Source of the DNA: Candidatus Auribacterota bacterium
GTDB lineage: Bacteria > Auribacterota > JAFGBW01
Direction: 5' to 3'
Assembly (NCBI GenBank): GCA_016932965.1
Contig: JAFGBW010000248.1
Coordinates: forward strand, 1-10,429
Length of the DNA: 10,429 nt
A program made the position numbers and the translations under genes. The notes under the pieces are model-generated. The model saw only the letters and a program-made list of their open reading frames with translations, was not told where the DNA came from and did no database searches. The stretch's first letter is position 1, and every line of letters starts with the position of its first letter. Below, one piece after another: positions 6,386-10,429 of the stretch.

Positions 6386-7339
6386 TTACCGGGTTTCGAT
6401 TTTACGGCCTGAACGGAAACAGAAAGCGAGTTTGGATTGCTTTTCCAGGAAATCATCCGGTAAGGGGGCCGCGAAAGAGATCTGTCCTTTCGAAGGATGG
6501 CATATTGTCAATTGCGATGCGTGGAGCATCTGTCGGCAGGCTGGAAGAATCAAGGAATAGGGATTTCCGTATAAGGTGTCTCCAATAATGGGATGTCCAA
6601 TGATGGCCAGTTGGGCTCGGATTTGATGAGTTCTCCCTGTCAGAGGTTTCAATTCCAGAAAGGAAGCCTGTTTGTATTTATTGAGGATCCTGTATCGGGT
6701 AATGGCTTTTTTTCCAAAAGGAGGGGGCATGGGACCCCATTTGTCCACTGAGAATTTTTTTCCGATTACGCCCAGGTAATTCACGAGTTCACTTTCTTTT
6801 CTGCGGGGAATGCCTTCCACAAGTGCATGATAGATTTTACGTGCTGTGTGGTTTCTGAACTGATCCGTGAAATATTTTTCTCTGTCCGGATTTTTCACAA
6901 GGGCAAGTACGCCGGAAGTCTCCTTGTCCAGGCGATGCAATAAAATGAATGTGTCTGCATGCGGGATCATTTGTCTCAATGGGATAAAAATGGAAGTCCT
7001 GTCAGAGCGGGAAGATTCAACGGAATATCCGGCTGTTTTGTTGATCACCAGGAGGATATCATCTTCATAAAGGAGGTTTGATGGGGCAAATTCAGCGGGT
7101 TTGATTGTGTCATGAACGGGACGGAATTCAATGACGTCACCGGGTTTTAATTTGACAGAGGAAAAATATTCCAATTTCCCGTTTAACCTGGCGGATCCCT
7201 TTTCAATCATTCGTTTGACGGACCTGGCTGAACAGGTCTCTTTTACCTGTCTCGTAATGTAATGACCCAGGGGGATACCGGATTCTTTTTTATCAATTTT
7301 CCATTTCATGATCATCGAGAGCCGGACAATGCTTGGCAT
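6386..7339 (-). CDS. RluA-family RNA pseudouridine synthase (RluC/RluD-like) with S4 domain
   Basis: Converts specific uridines to pseudouridine in RNA, most likely 23S rRNA. The 317-residue length fits RluC/RluD. An S4 RNA-binding domain occupies about residues 22-75 (ARSVKRMIEKGSARLNGK, then LKPGDVIEF). The catalytic domain follows with LLVINKTAG (96-104) and HRLDKETSGVLAL (135-147), in which Asp138 is the catalytic aspartate. LTGRTHQIRAQL and HPIIGDTLYG then complete the family signature. Which rRNA site it modifies cannot be told from sequence. The start is uncertain: Met1 has only weak GAAAG complementarity upstream, and Met9 or Met11 would also leave the S4 domain whole. The start lies 24 bp after the fabI stop on the same strand, so the two are probably co-transcribed. 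Confidence 0.92.
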   Translation of the reverse strand: MPSIVRLSMIMKWKIDKKESGIPLGHYITRQVKETCSARSVKRMIEKGSARLNGKLEYFSSVKLKPGDVIEFRPVHDTIKPAEFAPSNLLYEDDILLVINKTAGYSVESSRSDRTSIFIPLRQMIPHADTFILLHRLDKETSGVLALVKNPDREKYFTDQFRNHTARKIYHALVEGIPRRKESELVNYLGVIGKKFSVDKWGPMPPPFGKKAITRYRILNKYKQASFLELKPLTGRTHQIRAQLAIIGHPIIGDTLYGNPYSLILPACRQMLHASQLTICHPSKGQISFAAPLPDDFLEKQSKLAFCFRSGRKIETR

Positions 7340-7363
7340 GTACTTTCAACAACTCAGACGCCC

Positions 7364-8167
7364 CTATCCATTCTTCATCACCTTATCAATGATTTGCCGG
7401 TCAAAATAATTGACGGACATGCCTCCATCTATGACCAGTCCGGAAGCATTCATCCCGGAAGAAGCAGGACTCAATAAAAAGACCACAGCATTGGCGACTT
7501 CTTCTGTTTTCAGAGCTTGTTTCCGTAACGTCAGTTGTTCCGCGTAAAGATAATTGTTCACGTAATCGGGGATTCCTGCAGAAGATTTTGTTTTCAAGAG
7601 ACCTGCTTTCACTGCGTTGAACCGAATGCGAGAAAAGGCGCTGAATGATTTGGCCAGAAAACCGACTGAAGATTCCAGCGCAGCTTTGACGGGAGCCATG
7701 AATCCATAATTTTCTGAAGCCATGCTTGTTGAGGAGATAGATAAAACCACAACAGAAGCATCAGGATCCAGTATTTGTTTAAAATGATTGGCGATTTGAA
7801 TAAAAGAAAAGCAAGATATGTCAAGGGAGCGTAAGAAATCCTTTTTTAAAGTCTCGTGGAATGGTTTGGGCCCTTTTGAATAGTCTGCAAAGGCAATGGA
7901 ATGAATCAGACCGTGAATGACAGGATAATCTTTTTTGATCTTTTCCTTCACCTTTAGGATATCTTCCTCGTTTTCCACATCACAATGAAATACTGGAATT
8001 TCTGGAAATAATTTTTCAATAGCAGATCGCGCGTTTTGACTTCTAACAACCGGAATCACATTGGCTTTTTCACGGATAAGCACCTGGGCAATATGGGATG
8101 CAATGCTTTTCTTATTTGATAAGCCGAAAAGGACGATATTTTTATTTTCAAGCTGAAGAAAGCTCAT
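7364..8167 (-). CDS. fabI: Enoyl-[acyl-carrier-protein] reductase, FabI-like SDR, divergent
   Basis: Predicted to carry out the last, NAD(P)H-dependent step of fatty-acid elongation. Length (267) and order match FabI: GLSNKKSIASHIAQ (15-28), the FabI form of the Rossmann nucleotide loop; CDV (61-63); HSIAFA (89-94), a strong FabI signature; Y154-x6-K161, the enoyl-reductase catalytic spacing rather than the YxxxK of ordinary SDRs; KAALESSVGFLA (161-172); RFNAVKAG (182-189); and IDGG (246-249). Odd feature: the residue ten before the catalytic Tyr, a second Tyr in E. coli FabI (Tyr146), is Ile144 here, in VVLSISSTS. That stretch recalls FabL-type reductases as I remember them. After the second beta strand it has VVRSQNAR (40-47), where a basic residue might favour NADPH. 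Function is likely enoyl reduction, but another SDR activity is possible. The Shine-Dalgarno is weak. First gene of a probable pair with the pseudouridine synthase, divergent from leuS. Confidence 0.8.
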   Translation of the reverse strand: MSFLQLENKNIVLFGLSNKKSIASHIAQVLIREKANVIPVVRSQNARSAIEKLFPEIPVFHCDVENEEDILKVKEKIKKDYPVIHGLIHSIAFADYSKGPKPFHETLKKDFLRSLDISCFSFIQIANHFKQILDPDASVVVLSISSTSMASENYGFMAPVKAALESSVGFLAKSFSAFSRIRFNAVKAGLLKTKSSAGIPDYVNNYLYAEQLTLRKQALKTEEVANAVVFLLSPASSGMNASGLVIDGGMSVNYFDRQIIDKVMKNG

Positions 8168-8257
8168 ATAAGGAATTCCGCCTATTTTAGTTCGAACCTG
8201 ATACTATTTCTATTCATTTTATTGTTGGCTGTCCAAAATAATCCGCTAGAAGTCTTA

Positions 8258-8286
8258 TTGACCTTATCTGCACTCTATTATATATA
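8258..8286 (+). promoter_or_regulatory. Candidate sigma-70-like promoter for leuS
   Basis: TTGACC (8258-8263), 17-base spacer, TATATA (8281-8286), within a strongly A+T-rich stretch. The -35 matches five of six consensus bases and the -10 four of six, with ideal spacing. It predicts a leader of roughly 75 bases before leuS. That leader shows no T-box: there is no TGGNACC-type antiterminator and no terminator hairpin. The rest of 8168-8366 is the divergent spacer to fabI, in which I find no clear minus-strand promoter. Confidence 0.45.
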
Positions 8287-8366
8287 TTTTTACTTCTCGA
8301 AAATTGAAACAAAGGCTCATATAACGCCGAATAGAAGTTATTTATGAATCAGGAGTCAGAATTCAG

Positions 8367-10429
8367 ATGAATAGCGAATACCTTGCTGAAGCAATCGAAA
8401 AAAAATGGCAGCAGTTCTGGCTGGAAAAAGGCCTATTTGAAGTCAACTCTAATGACAAGTTTGATCCGGGGAAAAAATATTATTGTCTGGTCATGTTTCC
8501 GTATCCTTCTGCGGCCTTGCATGTGGGACATGGAAGGAACTACATTATAGGGGACGCAGTCGCCCGGTATAAGATGATGCGCGGATTTCAGGTTTTGACC
8601 ACCATGGGGTGGGACGCTTTCGGTTTGCCGGCAGAAAATGCCGCCATTAAATCTAAGATCCATCCCAGAATCAGCACGTTGAATAATATTGAAAACATGA
8701 AAAAGCAGCTTATTCAGTGGGGAGTCTGTTATGACTGGAAACGCGAGATCACGACTTGCCTGAAGGATTATTATCGCTGGACTCAATGGCTTTTCATTTT
8801 TCTTTATAAACGGGGACTGGCGTATAAAAAGTATGCCGAAGTGAACTGGTGTGATTCCTGTAAGACCGTATTAGCCAACGAGCAGGTGGTCAGCGGCGGA
8901 TGCGAGCGGTGCGGGACCGAGGTCGGTATTAGAGAATTGAATCAGTGGTTTTTTAAAATCACGGATTATGCCGAATGCCTGTTGAAGGATCTGGATCTTC
9001 TCATTGAGTGGCCTGAAAGAGTAAAAATGATGCAGACCAACTGGATCGGCCGTTCGACAGGAGTGAAAATTCGGTTTCCTCTCGTAGGAGCAAAGACAGT
9101 GATTGAATGTTATACCACGAGGGTGGACACGATTTTTGGTGCCACCTATTTTGCCGTTGCTGCTGAACATCCGGTCATAGCGGAACTTTTGGAAGGAAAC
9201 TCCAGAAAAGATGAAATCGAAAAATTCGTTCAGAACGTAAAACAGCAGAACCGGATCGAACGCACACGTGAAGATGTCGTGAAAAATGGGATTGATACCG
9301 GAAAAAAAGTCGTCAATCTGATGACCGGAGAAGAAATTCCGGTATGGATTGTGGATTATGTTCTCATGGATTATGGAACCGGAGCCGTCATGGCTGTTCC
9401 GACTCATGATGAAAGGGATTTCGCCTTTGCAAAGAAATACGGTCTGCCTTTGAAAGTAGTCATCCAGGACCCGTCCCAGAGTGCATTCGACAGCACACAG
9501 ATGCCCGGAGCTTATACTGAAGACGGAACTCTGGTGAATTCAGGTGCTTTTACAGGATTATCCAGTAATGAGGCCAGGGACAAAATCGTTGAATTCATGG
9601 AGAAAAATTCCATAGGCATTAGGATGGTTAATTTTAGACTCAGGGACTGGCTTATCTCCCGGCAGCGGTACTGGGGGGCTCCCATTCCGATCATTTATTG
9701 TCCTTCCTGCGGAACTGTTCCTGTTCCTGATACAGACCTCCCTGTGGAACTTCCTGAAGACGTGGAATTTCTCCCTACGGGAGAATCTCCGCTGGAAAGG
9801 CATCCTTCTTTTAAAAATACGATTTGTCCAGCATGCGGTAGAAAGGCGACACGGGAAGTGGACACCATGGATACCTTTGTCTGCTCCAGCTGGTATTATC
9901 TGCGGTATCTGTCTCCTCATGATGACAAACACATTTTCGAAAGTTCTGAAGTGAACCGCTGGCTTCCTGTGGATCAGTATATCGGAGGAGTGGAACATGC
10001 CATTTTACATTTGATGTATTCGCGTTTTATAACCAAGGTGTTAAAAGACGGCGGACTCGTTAATTTTTATGAACCCTTTGCGCGGCTTTTTACTCAGGGG
10101 ATGATCTGTAAAAAATCCCCTGTGACCGGAAAGATGGAAAAAATGTCGAAATCCAAAGGAAATGTGGTGTCTCCTGATGAATTGATTAACAAGTACGGAG
10201 CGGATACGATGCGTGTCTACACGCTGTTTATCGGGCCTCCTGAAAGAGACGCTGAATGGAATGATGCTGCTGTGGAAGGGGCTTACCGTTTTCTGAAAAA
10301 AATCTGGAAATTATTTCAGGAGAACATAGACAACATCAAAGCGGCGCATAAACAAGGCAAGGATTTTCTTGAGCCTTTGATGACAGATGCCCAGGCCAAG
10401 GAATTGTATGTTCATCTGAACCAGATCAT
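8367..10429 (+). CDS. leuS: Leucyl-tRNA synthetase (partial, C-terminus beyond window)
   Basis: Charges tRNA-Leu with leucine in the cytoplasm. 687 codons are present, about four fifths of a usual LeuS of 820-870 residues. Class I signatures: HVGH (52-55, the HIGH motif) within [28 protein letters not shown], and KMSKS (592-596) within [11 protein letters not shown] zinc site is visible as C162xxC165 and C179xxC182, and a second CPSC...CPAC pair lies near 448-490. The CP1 editing domain is present, with the threonine-rich TTRVDT (250-255; Val253 where TTRPDT is common) and THDERDF, whose Asp351 corresponds to the editing aspartate. The domain therefore looks able to hydrolyse mischarged tRNA. 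AGGAG at 8351-8355 lies 11 bases before the ATG and supports this start. A nine-codon frame (8344-8370, including its stop) overlaps the start as ATGA. Transcribed divergently from fabI. Confidence 0.96.
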   Translation, partial: MNSEYLAEAIEKKWQQFWLEKGLFEVNSNDKFDPGKKYYCLVMFPYPSAALHVGHGRNYIIGDAVARYKMMRGFQVLTTMGWDAFGLPAENAAIKSKIHPRISTLNNIENMKKQLIQWGVCYDWKREITTCLKDYYRWTQWLFIFLYKRGLAYKKYAEVNWCDSCKTVLANEQVVSGGCERCGTEVGIRELNQWFFKITDYAECLLKDLDLLIEWPERVKMMQTNWIGRSTGVKIRFPLVGAKTVIECYTTRVDTIFGATYFAVAAEHPVIAELLEGNSRKDEIEKFVQNVKQQNRIERTREDVVKNGIDTGKKVVNLMTGEEIPVWIVDYVLMDYGTGAVMAVPTHDERDFAFAKKYGLPLKVVIQDPSQSAFDSTQMPGAYTEDGTLVNSGAFTGLSSNEARDKIVEFMEKNSIGIRMVNFRLRDWLISRQRYWGAPIPIIYCPSCGTVPVPDTDLPVELPEDVEFLPTGESPLERHPSFKNTICPACGRKATREVDTMDTFVCSSWYYLRYLSPHDDKHIFESSEVNRWLPVDQYIGGVEHAILHLMYSRFITKVLKDGGLVNFYEPFARLFTQGMICKKSPVTGKMEKMSKSKGNVVSPDELINKYGADTMRVYTLFIGPPERDAEWNDAAVEGAYRFLKKIWKLFQENIDNIKAAHKQGKDFLEPLMTDAQAKELYVHLNQI

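Noticed and set aside
8287-8366. T-box or leucine attenuator in the leuS leader
   Set aside because: No TGGNACC antiterminator motif, no specifier-loop structure, no terminator and no run of leucine codons; only a short ATAAC/GTTAT inverted repeat at 8321-8341.
9881-9900. Cys in the Leu[12 protein letters not shown] motif as a defect
   Set aside because: The position varies among bacterial LeuS proteins as I recall them, and the surrounding motif is intact.
8871-9998. Minus-strand open frames of 146-178 residues inside leuS
   Set aside because: They lie antisense to a well-conserved LeuS sequence with HIGH, editing and KMSKS motifs, and show no recognisable domain.

Overview
The window looks like ordinary chromosome from a bacterium with moderate G+C (mid-40s per cent by eye), probably Gram-negative and possibly from a poorly cultured lineage. 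This rests on a LeuS, FabI and RluA-type housekeeping set, a membrane GT-C glycosyltransferase, a secreted coiled-coil protein and a membrane-anchored Ser/Thr kinase. No phage, transposon, CRISPR, tRNA or rRNA signal is visible. I cannot name the phylum from sequence alone.

Layout. Positions 1-1215 (minus strand) hold the first 405 codons of a secreted helical protein that runs off the left edge. A divergent intergenic region (1216-1458) separates it from asnB (1459-3339, plus), a class II glutamine-dependent asparagine synthetase. Between asnB and the next gene lies the most unusual part of the window, a compact structured element (3361-3492). A long closing helix ends in a C5/T6 terminator-like tail. 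It encloses three hairpins that all present GGA in the loop, two of them carrying ACA-GGA-TGT cores like CsrA/RsmA binding sites. It is followed by a Ser/Thr protein kinase gene (3588-4586, plus). That gene's ribosome binding site and start codon carry two more GGA motifs, one nearly identical to the core of the third hairpin. An intrinsic terminator overlaps the kinase stop codon.

The middle of the window is a minus-strand series: fabI-like enoyl-ACP reductase (8167 to 7364), an RluA-family pseudouridine synthase 24 bp downstream (7339 to 6386) and, after 174 bp with its own possible promoter, a PMT/ArnT-type glycosyltransferase (6211 to 4706). The right end holds leuS (8367 onward, plus), divergent from fabI, cut by the window edge after 687 codons.

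How the parts relate. Most genes are independent housekeeping functions (amino-acid synthesis, tRNA charging, rRNA modification, fatty-acid synthesis, envelope glycosylation). The one hint of a local regulatory circuit is the GGA-hairpin element next to a kinase gene whose translation start carries matching GGA motifs. The motifs and helices are seen directly; CsrA involvement is inferred. No gene is absent for more than 300 bases anywhere in the window.
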